Of a stretch of DNA of 18,280 nt, positions 8,174 to 15,690 are shown piece after piece. Location of the stretch: positions 1 through 18,280 of the forward strand of contig QHOP01000147.1 of NCBI GenBank assembly GCA_003219345.1, given 5' to 3'. Below the pieces are notes generated by a model, which ran no database searches, was not told the origin of the DNA, and worked only from the letters and a program-made list of their open reading frames with translations. Source of the stretch: Verrucomicrobiota bacterium. Its GTDB lineage: Bacteria; Verrucomicrobiota; Verrucomicrobiia; Limisphaerales; AV2. Each line of letters opens with the position of its first letter. The stretch's first letter is position 1. Made by a program: the position numbers and the translations under genes.

Positions 8174-8188
8174 GCGCTCTATGAGCGC
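8174..8188. repeat. hairpin GCGCTC-TAT-GAGCGC
   Basis: A perfect 6-bp inverted repeat starting 14 bases after the esterase stop. It could stall or stabilise RNA, but no T-run follows, so a terminator role is not supported. Confidence 0.6.
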
Positions 8189-8222
8189 GCATGTGTGTAG
8201 CGGGCGTCTCGCCTGCCGTAGA

Positions 8223-8236
8223 GCCGGGCATCCGGC
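8223..8236. repeat. hairpin GCCGG-GCAT-CCGGC
   Basis: Perfect 5-bp arms with a 4-base loop, in the gap between the esterase and sialidase genes. It is short, so weak alone, but its setting matches the other intergenic hairpins. Confidence 0.5.
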
Positions 8237-8303
8237 CCGACGGAACAAGCTCTTCAAATCGTCCGACGATTCGCGGATCGCCTAAAAAGCGGGTGTTATC
8301 TCC

Positions 8304-8322
8304 GGGCGGCAAGATGCCGCCC
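8304..8322. repeat. hairpin GGGCGGCA-AGA-TGCCGCCC
   Basis: It has the same 8-bp stem as the hairpin at 6327-6346 but a different loop, which points to a dispersed repeat with a conserved stem. Just downstream, 8340-8354 carries GGCGGCCGCTACCGG, which is also found at 3601-3615. Confidence 0.9.
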
Positions 8323-8366
8323 TCTACGGCAGCCAGGATGGCGGCCGCTACCGGGACAGCCGGTGC

Positions 8367-9449
8367 GTGAATTTGAGAACTGTCATTTCATTGATGTTGA
8401 TGGCGTTGGTGGCGGGATGCGCTTCGCAGCCGCCACAGCTCGCGGCGCCTGGCTCATCTGTTCGCCAACCCGGTCTTGTGAAGTCGGAATTCATTTTCGA
8501 GACGGCTCCGTTCGCCTCGAGCCATGCCTCGACGATTGTCGAGACGAAGGAAGGTTTGCTTGCCGCCTGGTTCGGCGGGCAGCACGAGCGCCATCCGGAA
8601 GTGGCGATCTGGACCGCGCGCTACGACGGCCACAGGTGGTCCCCGCCCGTGCAAGTGGCCGACGGCACCCAGACCGGCGGCCAGACGCGTTACCCCTGTT
8701 GGAACCCGGTTCTGTTTCACCCGAAGCAAGGACCCTTGCTTCTGTTTTTTAAAGTTGGCCCAAGGCCGTCCGAATGGTGGGGCATGTTGATGAGTTCGGC
8801 GGATGATGGCAAAACGTGGTCGAAACCGCGTCGTTTGCCCGACGGCCAGGTCGGTCCCGTGCGCAACAAACCGGTTGAACTTCCGGACGGTTCATTGCTT
8901 TGCGGCGCGAGCACTGAAGACAAGGGTTGGCGTATTCACATGGAACACACGTCGGATTGGGGCGCGACCTGGGAGCGCATACCGCCGCTCAACGATGTAA
9001 AGGAATCGAGCCTCATTCAGCCGACCATCTTGCAATGGCCTTCGGGCAAAACGCAGATGCTCTGTCGCACCAAACAGGGTAAAATCTTTGAGAGCTGGAT
9101 GGGCGACGGCTGGAAAAGTTGGGGTCCGATAAGACCGACGACGCTGCCGAATCCGAACAGCGCCATCGACTCGGTCATGTTGAAAGACGGACGCGCCTTG
9201 TTGGTTTACAATCATACGCCGCACGGCCGCTCGCCGCTGAATGTCGCCATCTCCAAAGACGGCAACCGCTGGCAAGCCGCGCTCGTCCTCGAAAACGAGC
9301 CGGGCGAATATTCTTATCCTGCGGTAATTCAAACCAGTGACGGCCTGGTGCACGTCACCTACACCTGGAAACGGGAGCGCATCAAACACGTCGTCATCGA
9401 TCCGGCAAAGTTGAAGTTCCGGGACATGCGGGATGGTCGTTGGCCCTGA
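8367..9449 (+). CDS. sialidase-like BNR-repeat lipoprotein
   Basis: A 360-residue exo-sialidase-like protein of the BNR/Asp-box beta-propeller type (PF13088-like). Members cleave terminal sialic acids or related sugars; specificity here is unknown. The N-terminus has a lipobox, LVAGC with Cys18, so it should be a lipid-anchored envelope protein. An early FGGQHERHPE segment resembles the conserved FxGxxE region of the family. Asp-box-like motifs occur at about 147-154 (SADDGKTW), 195-202 (TSDWGATW) and, weakly, 294-300 (SKDGNRW). The length suits one catalytic propeller. The GTG start at 8367 lacks a good ribosome binding site but gives a complete lipoprotein signal. It is probably functionally linked with the upstream esterase; acetyl removal often has to precede sialidase action. 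Confidence 0.87.
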   Translation: MNLRTVISLMLMALVAGCASQPPQLAAPGSSVRQPGLVKSEFIFETAPFASSHASTIVETKEGLLAAWFGGQHERHPEVAIWTARYDGHRWSPPVQVADGTQTGGQTRYPCWNPVLFHPKQGPLLLFFKVGPRPSEWWGMLMSSADDGKTWSKPRRLPDGQVGPVRNKPVELPDGSLLCGASTEDKGWRIHMEHTSDWGATWERIPPLNDVKESSLIQPTILQWPSGKTQMLCRTKQGKIFESWMGDGWKSWGPIRPTTLPNPNSAIDSVMLKDGRALLVYNHTPHGRSPLNVAISKDGNRWQAALVLENEPGEYSYPAVIQTSDGLVHVTYTWKRERIKHVVIDPAKLKFRDMRDGRWP

Positions 9450-9462
9450 AGATGAGCGGGGC

Positions 9463-9594
9463 GATGACCAATGATAAATGACGAATGTCGAATCCCGAAA
9501 GAATGACAGAACCCGAATTCCGAAGAACAAGGTGATCGGTGCGCCGATTGATTATTCGTCATTCGGTTTTCTTTCGACATTCGGCACCACACCG
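9463..9594. repeat. degenerate GAATG-type intergenic tract with inverted arms
   Basis: The gap before the kinase holds repeated pieces such as AATGACGAATGTCGAA and, further on, their complement (TTCGTCATTCGG, TTCGACATTCGG). CGAATGTCGAA at 9482-9492 is perfectly inverted at 9573-9583. I recall similar tracts in intergenic DNA of Verrucomicrobia, but could not search. It can be translated in frame with the kinase, but the product is low-complexity and is not treated as coding. Confidence 0.6.
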
Positions 9595-11823
9595 ATGATC
9601 CGGCCGCGAACCAGCCGCAAACCGACGTTCTTCTGGCAGGCGGTGTTGATCCTCCTGCCGGTCGTGGTGCTGGCGGCAATGGGGTTCTTTTCGTTGCGCC
9701 AGGACAGACTGCTGGCAGAACAGGAGGCGCGCGAACGGGCGGCGGCGGTAGCCGGGCCGTTGGCGCGCGAACTCGGCCTGCGTCTGAAAATGGAGGTTGA
9801 TGAGTTCGCGGAAGCAAGTCGGCGACATGAAGAGGCCACCAGCTTAATTGCCGGGACGCTGCGGGCCGGCCCGGTTCAGGATGCGGCCGAGGAGATTCGC
9901 AACGCACAGGCCGTTGCCGCCCGCTGGCAACAGGAGCATCCGGTAATCCTGCTGCGCGATCTTCCCCAGGCGCGATGTTTCGTTCGCGAGGGAGTGCTCT
10001 TCAAACCGCGAAACTACGATAACGCGCCGCAGCCGCCGGATTGGTATGTCCATCTGAACGGCCGCCCCATGATGGAGCAATGGAACGCGGCGGAAGCCGC
10101 CTGGAATCAGCGGCGCGACCCGGCGGCCGGCCGCGCGATTTTGGAAAAGCTGCTCCAGGGCCGTCAGCGTTCCGACGATCCCCTGTGCAACGCCATCGAG
10201 CTCAAATTACTCTTGATCGAGGAAGGCCATTCCGATCGAGAGGAAATGTTCGGTGCCTTCCGCGATTTGATGCGCAAGTATCCGCGCGACTCGACCGAGT
10301 CCGGGCTTCCGATCAGCGCCATTGCTTGTCATGAGGCCATCAGACTGGCGCCCTCCGGCAAGGTGTTCGGCGATTTCCTCGACGACTTCGTTTTTAACAT
10401 GCAAAATGCCCCTTCCATTCTGACGGGCAAACTGCTGGCTGAACTCGAAGCGCGCGCGGCCGCGGAAGACGAACACGTGCGAGAACGAGTGCGGGCGATC
10501 CAAGGGACCTGGAACATTGAGGAAAAAGCGAGAAACCTCCTGCGTCTCCTGCCGGGAACAAATTTACCCGTCCGGGGTGTCTTCGACCTGAACCCGGCAT
10601 CAGGTCGTTTCCTCGCGGTTTGTCTCCCGATGATTGTCATCACCACCAATCACATTCCCAACGCCGTGAACTCGTCCACAAACGTGGATGGTCAAATTCT
10701 GCTGCTGCCGGCCGCGGTATTTGACGAAGCCGCGCGAAGGGCGATGCAGGAAATCAACAACCGTCTGCCGGCGTACGCCACCATGTCCGTGCTGTTGCGG
10801 CTGGGCGAAAAACAGTTCGGCTTTGCGCCTCGATCTGCCAGGGGATTCCATTCGAACCTGGAACAATTTGGCACAAATTGGCTTCGGGTTGTGCCGGCTC
10901 TCCCCAATCCCGCGTCCCGCGCCGACCCTTTGAACACTACATTAACCACCGTGACGGACGGTTTTTCTTCTCCGGCGCTCGGCGGCTACGTGCCTTTTAC
11001 CCTGGATATTGTTCTGGCCGATCCCGACCTCATGTTTGCGCGGCATCTGCAGCGAGTCCGGTTGTTCGGCGGCATCATCATTCTGGCGGCGGCCATCGCT
11101 CTCGTCGGTTTGTTCGCGGCCTGGCGGGCGTTCCATCGGCAACTCATCCTCGCCGAAATGAAAACCAACTTCGTTTCCAGCGTTTCGCACGAACTCCGCG
11201 CGCCGATCGCCTCCGTCCGTCTCCTGGCCGAAAGCCTCGACCGTGGGAAGATTTCCGACGCGCAGAAGCAGGCCGATTATTTCCGGCTCATCGTTCAGGA
11301 ATGTCGCCGACTCACGTCACTGATCGAAAACGTCCTCGATTTCTCGCGCATCGGCCAGGTCATGGAACCTTACGCGGCCGAACGTCAAGTCAAACTGAAC
11401 GTCGCCATGGATCGCCATCAACCCTCCACTCTCAACCCTCAACCTGAAATTGACGCCCGCGCCATCCAACAAGCCCTCGTGAATCTTCTCGACAACGCCA
11501 TCAAACATGCGCCGCCGGGAACCACTGTGTCTGTCGGTTTGGAGTCGTCCCTCAACTCTCAACCATCAACCATCAACTTGTTTGTCGAAGACCACGGCGA
11601 CGGCATTCCACCGGACGAGCACCAGAAAATATTCGAGCCGTTTTATCGCCGTGGCACCGAACTGCGCCGCGAAACTCAGGGCATTGGCATTGGTCTGACC
11701 ATCGTGAAGCACATCGTCAAGGCGCATGGCGGCAAGGTAACGGTGCGCAGCGCGGTCGGGCAGGGAAGCCGCTTCACGATTAAATTGCTATTGAAAGAAA
11801 TCCCAAAACCCAAAGACCAATGA
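9595..11823 (+). CDS. membrane sensor histidine kinase
   Basis: A 742-residue histidine kinase that should phosphorylate the response regulator encoded next. A first membrane helix lies at about 14-36 and a second at about 490-510. The roughly 450 residues between form a large extracytoplasmic sensor region that I do not recognise. The dimerisation/phosphotransfer helix has SHELRAPIAS with His532. The ATPase domain shows the N box NLLDNAIKH (Asn634), DHGDGIPPDEHQKIFEPFYR and GIGIGLTIVKHIVKAHGG, so all catalytic boxes are present. Two odd segments, PSTLNPQP and SLNSQPSTIN, interrupt the ATPase domain and are encoded by heptamer repeat tracts. The C-terminal KEIPKPKDQ also looks repeat-derived, because GAAATCCCA recurs at 11797 and 11829. 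ATG 9595 was chosen because it begins a normal N-terminus; upstream codons are repeat sequence. Confidence 0.92.
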   Translation: MIRPRTSRKPTFFWQAVLILLPVVVLAAMGFFSLRQDRLLAEQEARERAAAVAGPLARELGLRLKMEVDEFAEASRRHEEATSLIAGTLRAGPVQDAAEEIRNAQAVAARWQQEHPVILLRDLPQARCFVREGVLFKPRNYDNAPQPPDWYVHLNGRPMMEQWNAAEAAWNQRRDPAAGRAILEKLLQGRQRSDDPLCNAIELKLLLIEEGHSDREEMFGAFRDLMRKYPRDSTESGLPISAIACHEAIRLAPSGKVFGDFLDDFVFNMQNAPSILTGKLLAELEARAAAEDEHVRERVRAIQGTWNIEEKARNLLRLLPGTNLPVRGVFDLNPASGRFLAVCLPMIVITTNHIPNAVNSSTNVDGQILLLPAAVFDEAARRAMQEINNRLPAYATMSVLLRLGEKQFGFAPRSARGFHSNLEQFGTNWLRVVPALPNPASRADPLNTTLTTVTDGFSSPALGGYVPFTLDIVLADPDLMFARHLQRVRLFGGIIILAAAIALVGLFAAWRAFHRQLILAEMKTNFVSSVSHELRAPIASVRLLAESLDRGKISDAQKQADYFRLIVQECRRLTSLIENVLDFSRIGQVMEPYAAERQVKLNVAMDRHQPSTLNPQPEIDARAIQQALVNLLDNAIKHAPPGTTVSVGLESSLNSQPSTINLFVEDHGDGIPPDEHQKIFEPFYRRGTELRRETQGIGIGLTIVKHIVKAHGGKVTVRSAVGQGSRFTIKLLLKEIPKPKDQ
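11418..11445 (+). repeat. heptamer tract TCAACNN x4, tract 1
   Basis: Four consecutive 7-base units: TCAACCC, TCCACTC, TCAACCC, TCAACCT. They lie within the kinase gene just before its N box and are translated as part of HQPSTLNPQP. The segment has no counterpart in typical HATPase domains, so it is read as an insertion. Confidence 0.85.
11552..11579 (+). repeat. heptamer tract TCAACNN x4, tract 2
   Basis: Four consecutive 7-base units: TCAACTC, TCAACCA, TCAACCA, TCAACTT. It has the same unit, phase and 28-bp length as tract 1, with starts 134 bp apart. It is translated as SLNSQPSTIN, directly before the strand leading into DHGDGI. Confidence 0.88.
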
Positions 11824-11977
11824 CCGAAGAAATCCCAAGCGCCAAATTCCCAATGCTCAGAAGCCCGTCTGCGCAGCTTCGCAGCCGGGAACCGGAGCCG
11901 CCCAGGGGATGGAAAATTGTGAAGTGGAAATTTTTTGGAGGTTGGATTTTGGAACCTGGAACTGCGGCTTTGCCTTT
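11824..11977. other. 154-bp kinase-regulator spacer of low complexity
   Basis: It begins with a second copy of GAAATCCCA (11829-11837) and later has TTGGA/GGAAC-like units (GGAGGTTGGATTTTGGAACCTGGAACTG). No coding potential is credible. It probably lies within a kinase-regulator transcript; no terminator is visible. Confidence 0.5.
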
Positions 11978-12595
11978 ATGAACTCGCGCATTCTCATCAT
12001 CGAAGACGAACTGCCGATGCGCACGGCGCTGAAGGATTGTCTGGAAGCCGAAGGCTATCGCGTGTTGACCGCGGTCGAGGGGCAGAGCGGCCTCGAACGC
12101 GCGCTGAAGGAAAAGCCCGATCTCATCCTGCTCGACATCATGCTGCCGAAGCTGGACGGATTCGCGGTTTGCGCTGAGCTGCGTCGTGTGTCAATCGCCG
12201 TGCCGGTGTTGATGCTCACGGCCAAGGGTCAGGTGGAGGACCGCGTCACCGGTCTCGATGCCGGCGCGGACGATTACCTGGTCAAACCGTTCAGCACCGA
12301 TGAACTGCTGGCGCGCGTGCGGGCGCTGATGCGGCGCACGCGCCGTGGACGAAAGCAGGTGCATTTGACCGCGAAGGAATATGCGATGTTGCGATTGATG
12401 GCTGAGGCGCAGGGCGAACCGGTCACCCGCGAGCGGTTTCTCGACGTGGTCTGGGGCTACACCGCGTTTCCGACGACGCGCACGGTGGACAATCACATTG
12501 CCAGCCTGCGCGCCAAGCTGGAGCCGGACCCGGAGCAGCCGCGCTGGATCAAGACCGTGCATGGCGTCGGCTACCGATTGGAGTTGCCGAAATGA
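11978..12595 (+). CDS. OmpR-type response regulator with shortened output domain
   Basis: A 205-residue DNA-binding regulator and the likely partner of the upstream kinase. The receiver domain is complete: acidic Glu9-Asp10, phospho-acceptor Asp53, Thr81 and Lys103-Pro104. The output domain has the OmpR/PhoB winged helix: HLTAKEYAMLRLM, the recognition part TRTVDNHIASLRAKLE and the C-terminal hairpin IKTVHGVGYRLE. Between the domains the sequence is only RRTRRGRKQV; relatives usually have about 20 more residues there, forming the first beta strands of the output domain. The protein is correspondingly shorter than the usual 225-235. ATG 11978 gives the canonical start (SRILIIEDE); the 23 codons upstream are spacer. 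The target promoters are unknown. Confidence 0.92.
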   Translation: MNSRILIIEDELPMRTALKDCLEAEGYRVLTAVEGQSGLERALKEKPDLILLDIMLPKLDGFAVCAELRRVSIAVPVLMLTAKGQVEDRVTGLDAGADDYLVKPFSTDELLARVRALMRRTRRGRKQVHLTAKEYAMLRLMAEAQGEPVTRERFLDVVWGYTAFPTTRTVDNHIASLRAKLEPDPEQPRWIKTVHGVGYRLELPK

Positions 12596-12596
12596 T

Positions 12597-12689
12597 GGCC
12601 ACGACAAAGCACAAAATGCGCCCAACAAAAGAATCTCCGCATCGCGTTCGAGTCGTAGAGCGTTTGTGCCTTTTGCGCCTCTTTGTGGC
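12597..12689. repeat. imperfect inverted repeat, CACAAAG/GCGCAAAA type
   Basis: The left arm (12597-12622, GGCCACGACAAAGCACAAAA...) is matched imperfectly by the reverse complement of 12663-12689 (GCCACAAAGAGGCGCAAAAGG...). It directly follows the regulator stop. The purine-rich GCCACAAAGAGGC pattern resembles intergenic filler I recall from Verrucomicrobia; no search was possible. Confidence 0.5.
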
Positions 12690-12813
12690 GACCTCCGATT
12701 TTGCAAAACCATGACAATTCAAACATGAGGGTTTCGTCAAACTCTTTACGAACCATTAACCGCAGAAAAGCGGAGACTCGAATGCGATTCAACACTCGAT
12801 GCCTCCGCGTTGC

Positions 12814-12820
12814 AGAAGGA
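12814..12820 (+). promoter_or_regulatory. Shine-Dalgarno of ankyrin gene
   Basis: AGAAGGA lies six bases before the ATG at 12827. It is the best ribosome binding site in the window and fixes the start. Confidence 0.8.
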
Positions 12821-12826
12821 TAGCCT

Positions 12827-14596
12827 ATGAAAACGAAATCAATTGTTCTGTTCGTCATCTTGCTCATCGCCTCGGCGCGCCTGGCAAGCGCCGCCGACAA
12901 CGTCAACGAAGCGTTGCAGAAAGGTTTGTTGGAGGAAGAAGCCAACCGCAACCTCGACGCCGCCATTCAGGCCTATCAAACCGCCCTCAACCAATTCGAC
13001 AATCAGCGGAAGATCGCCGCCACCGCCGTCTTTCGCCTCGGCGAATGTTATCGCAAACTCGGCAAGACCAACGAAGCGATTGCGCAGTATCAGCGTGTCG
13101 GGCGCGACTTCACGGATCAGGATGCGCTCGTCAAGCTCAGCGCGCAAAACCTGTCCGCCTTGGGTACTTCTGCCTCAAGTTTTCAACAGCGCTTGCAACA
13201 AATCCCGGGACAAAGCGGCCTGGATGAAGAAGCCAAGGAGATTCAACGTTACCGGGACTTGGCGCAGAACAGCCCGGACCTGCTGAACGCAGTTTCTGGA
13301 GGCAGCACCCCACTGCAGAGCGCGGCCCTCAAGGGACAACTGGGGGTTGCTAAGTTCCTGCTCGATCACGGGGCGAATGTTAATTCCAGGAACGAACAAG
13401 GATTTACTCCGTTGCACTTCGCAACCCTAAATGGCACCAAAGCGATGGTCGAGTTGTTGCTGGACCACCAGGCTGAGGCGGATGGTGAAAATAATCAGGG
13501 GGTGAGGCCGTTGCATTTGGCGGCGGCACGGGGTTTCTTGAGCGTGGTGGAAGCGCTTTTGGTTCATGGAGCCGACCCCAACGCCCAAATGATCGGAGGA
13601 ACTATTGAGCCACTTGGTAAGGGCGGGGGTTATGACCGTGCGACGCCGCTTCATTACGCCGTGGCTGGAGGTTATCTGGCAATCGTGAAGTTGCTGCTGG
13701 ATCACAATGCTGACGTGAACGTGAAAACACGAAATACCAGCACGGCTTTGCATGCCGCCGCGGATTTCAACCGGCTCGAAATCGTGAAACTTCTTCTGGC
13801 TCACCAAGCCGATCCGAACGCGAGCGCCAGCGATGGAACTCCGTTAGGTTTGGCTGTGAGGAATCGGAATGCAGAGATGGTGAAGGCGTTGTTGGCCGCC
13901 GGGGCGGATGTTAACGCGAGAGGCGTGCCTGTTGACAGTAACCCACAAGCGTTAAATGCGGGAAACATTCTTGTTCCGCTGGCTTACGCAGCTCGCGTGG
14001 GCGACTTGGCGTTGGCGAGAATATTATTGCAGAATAAAGCGGACATTAACGTTCAGGATGACTTCGGCTACACGCCGCTTCATTCGACTGCCCTGGCAGC
14101 TAATGCTGAAATGGTGAAGCTGCTTTTGGAAAACGGCGCTGATCCGAACATTAAAGACAAACTAGGGAACACACCGCTGCTTATCTATGCGCAACTAAAT
14201 GAAATCCAGATTACCGAATTGCTACTGGCGCGCAAAGCCGACGTGAACGCAAGAAACGGAGAAGGCCTCACGCCGTTGTCTTTTGCAGTCGAGGCTCGGA
14301 GTAGAGAGTTGACTGAATTGCTGCTTAAGAACGGTGCGGACGTGAACGCCGCGGACAAGTACGGACGAACCGCGCTACACCACGCGGTTTGGAGCGCTAG
14401 TAAAGACATCCTTGAACTCCTCATCGCCCATGGGGCGGATATCAACGCGAAAGACAAAGGCAGCAACACGCCACTCGACTTGACCAAACACCCGTTTCCC
14501 CAACGAAATCCAAGCCAACATCCCATTCCTGTCCAGCCGGGAGTCGATGTTTCTGAAATGGCTGATCTGCTTCGCAAACACGGCGCCAAGGAGTGA
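12827..14596 (+). CDS. secreted ankyrin-repeat protein with TPR-like N-terminus
   Basis: A 589-residue protein with a signal peptide (about 1-22, ending LASA), so it acts outside the cytoplasm, probably as a protein-binding scaffold. Residues 25-110 form a helical TPR-like unit (LDAAIQAYQTAL, ATAVFRLGECYRKLGKTNEAIAQYQRV), reminiscent of YbgF/tol-pal-type tetratricopeptide segments. From about 160 to the end there are roughly eleven ankyrin repeats with TPLH-type starts and LLLxxGADVN-type ends, plus a partial twelfth (NTPLDLTKH). Some repeats deviate or carry inserts, such as the Gly-rich insert between repeats 3 and 4. No catalytic motif is visible. It follows the two-component genes on the same strand after a 231-bp gap; a regulatory link is only a guess. 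Confidence 0.92.
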   Translation: MKTKSIVLFVILLIASARLASAADNVNEALQKGLLEEEANRNLDAAIQAYQTALNQFDNQRKIAATAVFRLGECYRKLGKTNEAIAQYQRVGRDFTDQDALVKLSAQNLSALGTSASSFQQRLQQIPGQSGLDEEAKEIQRYRDLAQNSPDLLNAVSGGSTPLQSAALKGQLGVAKFLLDHGANVNSRNEQGFTPLHFATLNGTKAMVELLLDHQAEADGENNQGVRPLHLAAARGFLSVVEALLVHGADPNAQMIGGTIEPLGKGGGYDRATPLHYAVAGGYLAIVKLLLDHNADVNVKTRNTSTALHAAADFNRLEIVKLLLAHQADPNASASDGTPLGLAVRNRNAEMVKALLAAGADVNARGVPVDSNPQALNAGNILVPLAYAARVGDLALARILLQNKADINVQDDFGYTPLHSTALAANAEMVKLLLENGADPNIKDKLGNTPLLIYAQLNEIQITELLLARKADVNARNGEGLTPLSFAVEARSRELTELLLKNGADVNAADKYGRTALHHAVWSASKDILELLIAHGADINAKDKGSNTPLDLTKHPFPQRNPSQHPIPVQPGVDVSEMADLLRKHGAKE

Positions 14597-14620
14597 ACGC
14601 GGCTGACGGTCGCGCGTAGC

Positions 14621-14638
14621 GCACGCATCTTTGCGTGC
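14621..14638. repeat. hairpin GCACGCA-TCTT-TGCGTGC
   Basis: Perfect 7-bp arms and a 4-base loop, beginning 24 bases after the ankyrin gene stop codon. Confidence 0.75.
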
Positions 14639-14644
14639 CAGTTG

Positions 14645-14662
14645 CGCGGCATCCCTGCCGCG
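14645..14662. repeat. hairpin CGCGGCA-TCCC-TGCCGCG
   Basis: Perfect 7-bp arms. Its core GCGGCA...TGCCGC is shared with the stems at 6327-6346 and 8304-8322, and its loop TCCC is the complement of the GGGA loop at 6327, consistent with the same family in the opposite orientation. Confidence 0.8.
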
Positions 14663-14671
14663 TCTGCCTTA

Positions 14672-14740
14672 TAGCCGCCGAGGTGACGAGGCGGAATCGC
14701 CCATGAGTAAAAGGAATCCGCCTCCTTACGTCGGCGGCTA
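14672..14740. repeat. 69-bp palindromic element, 24-bp arms
   Basis: The arms 14672-14695 and 14717-14740 are inverted and match at 21 of 24 positions, around a 21-bp centre. The outer ends are TAGCCGCCG and CGGCGGCTA; the inner ends are GAGGCGGA and TCCGCCTC. The size and form fit a REP/MITE-like mobile palindrome. No transposase is nearby. Confidence 0.85.
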
Positions 14741-14894
14741 CGGCATCGAGGCGGCATTTGAAAACGCTTCCGCCACGGGCCGGCAGGACGCCGGGTAGTG
14801 GTGCGTTGGCATTTTTCAGTGGAGCAAGCGTCCTCGCGAGCCGGCTCGTCAGTAGCCTCGCCCCACCACCGTTTGTCACTACCGGATGCCGGCG

Positions 14895-15674
14895 CTACTT
14901 CGTGCGCCGATGGACCTTGTGGATCGCCGCCTGATCGGTGCATTTGATGAGCATTTCGTCGATGCACACGTGCGGCGGACGGCTGGCGGCCCAGATCAAC
15001 GCTTCGGCGATGTCCTCGGCGGTGAGCGGATTGATCCCTTCATAGACTTTCTTCGCGCGTTCGGTGTCGCCTTTGAAACGAACGATGGAGAATTCCGTTT
15101 CGGCCAGGCCGGGATCGATGGTGCCGACGCGCACGCCGGTGCCGGAGAGTTCCAGCCGTAGCGCCTGGGTGATTTTGAGTTCAGCCGCCTTGGCCGCGCA
15201 ATACGCCGCGCCGCCCTCGTACGCGACGTGCCCAGCAATGGAGCCAATATTCAAAATCGTGCTGCCGGGATTATTGACCATGAGCGGCAGACAGGCGCGG
15301 GTCATGCGCAACACACCCAGCACATTGGTTTGCATCATGAATTCCCAGTCTTCGTCTTTGGCCTGTGCGACGGGGTCGATGCCTTTCGCGCCGCCGGCAT
15401 TGTTGACCAGGACGTCGAGGCGGTCGGTCTTCGTTTTCACCCAGGCGACGAACTCGTTTACGCTCTTTGTTTGCGCCACGTCGAGCGCGTGAACGTGAGC
15501 GGCGGGTGAACCGGCTTTATTTGCTTCGGTGGCGACGGCTTCGAGCCGGTCAACGCGCCGCGCTCCGAGCAGCAGTTTGGAACCTTCGCGCGCGAACGCG
15601 CGCGCGGCCGCGGCGCCGAACCCGCTGGAGGCGCCGGTGACGAGGACCCATTGGTTGGCAAGATTTGTTGGCAT
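14895..15674 (-). CDS. short-chain dehydrogenase, YdfG-like
   Basis: A 259-residue classical SDR oxidoreductase, cytoplasmic and probably NADP-dependent. The cofactor motif TGASSGFG is at 13-20, an Arg-Arg pair at 39-40 suggests NADP preference, and NNAG is at 91-94. The catalytic tetrad is Asn117, Ser145, Tyr158 and Lys162. The overall pattern and the C-terminus (HVCIDEMLIKCTDQ...VHR) resemble E. coli YdfG, the 3-hydroxy acid/malonic semialdehyde reductase, but substrate assignment by eye is not safe. ATG 15674 is the natural start (NLANQWVLVTGASSG). A hairpin covers the space where its ribosome binding site would be. It is transcribed convergently with the ankyrin gene and shows no operon partner. 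Confidence 0.92.
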   Translation of the reverse strand: MPTNLANQWVLVTGASSGFGAAAARAFAREGSKLLLGARRVDRLEAVATEANKAGSPAAHVHALDVAQTKSVNEFVAWVKTKTDRLDVLVNNAGGAKGIDPVAQAKDEDWEFMMQTNVLGVLRMTRACLPLMVNNPGSTILNIGSIAGHVAYEGGAAYCAAKAAELKITQALRLELSGTGVRVGTIDPGLAETEFSIVRFKGDTERAKKVYEGINPLTAEDIAEALIWAASRPPHVCIDEMLIKCTDQAAIHKVHRRTK

Positions 15675-15676
15675 GG

Positions 15677-15690
15677 CCGGTTTTTACCGG
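15677..15690. repeat. hairpin CCGGT-TTTT-ACCGG before the SDR start
   Basis: Perfect 5-bp arms lying two bases upstream of the dehydrogenase ATG, in the 5' leader. It could hinder ribosome loading, but it is short and may be chance. Confidence 0.45.

Larger units (their letters stand above)
14597..14894. other. 298-bp gap with a cluster of inverted repeats
   Basis: The gap lies between convergent genes and holds three inverted repeats, listed separately. No ORF in it is credible. With convergent neighbours, termination signals would be expected here, but none has a clear T-run. Confidence 0.7.

Noticed and set aside
9478..9594. In-frame upstream extension of the kinase
   Set aside because: It is low-complexity GAATG-type repeat with no ribosome binding site.
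12827..14596. Ankyrin gene as an effector or toxin
   Set aside because: There is no catalytic or translocation domain beyond a signal peptide; the repeats alone do not support it.
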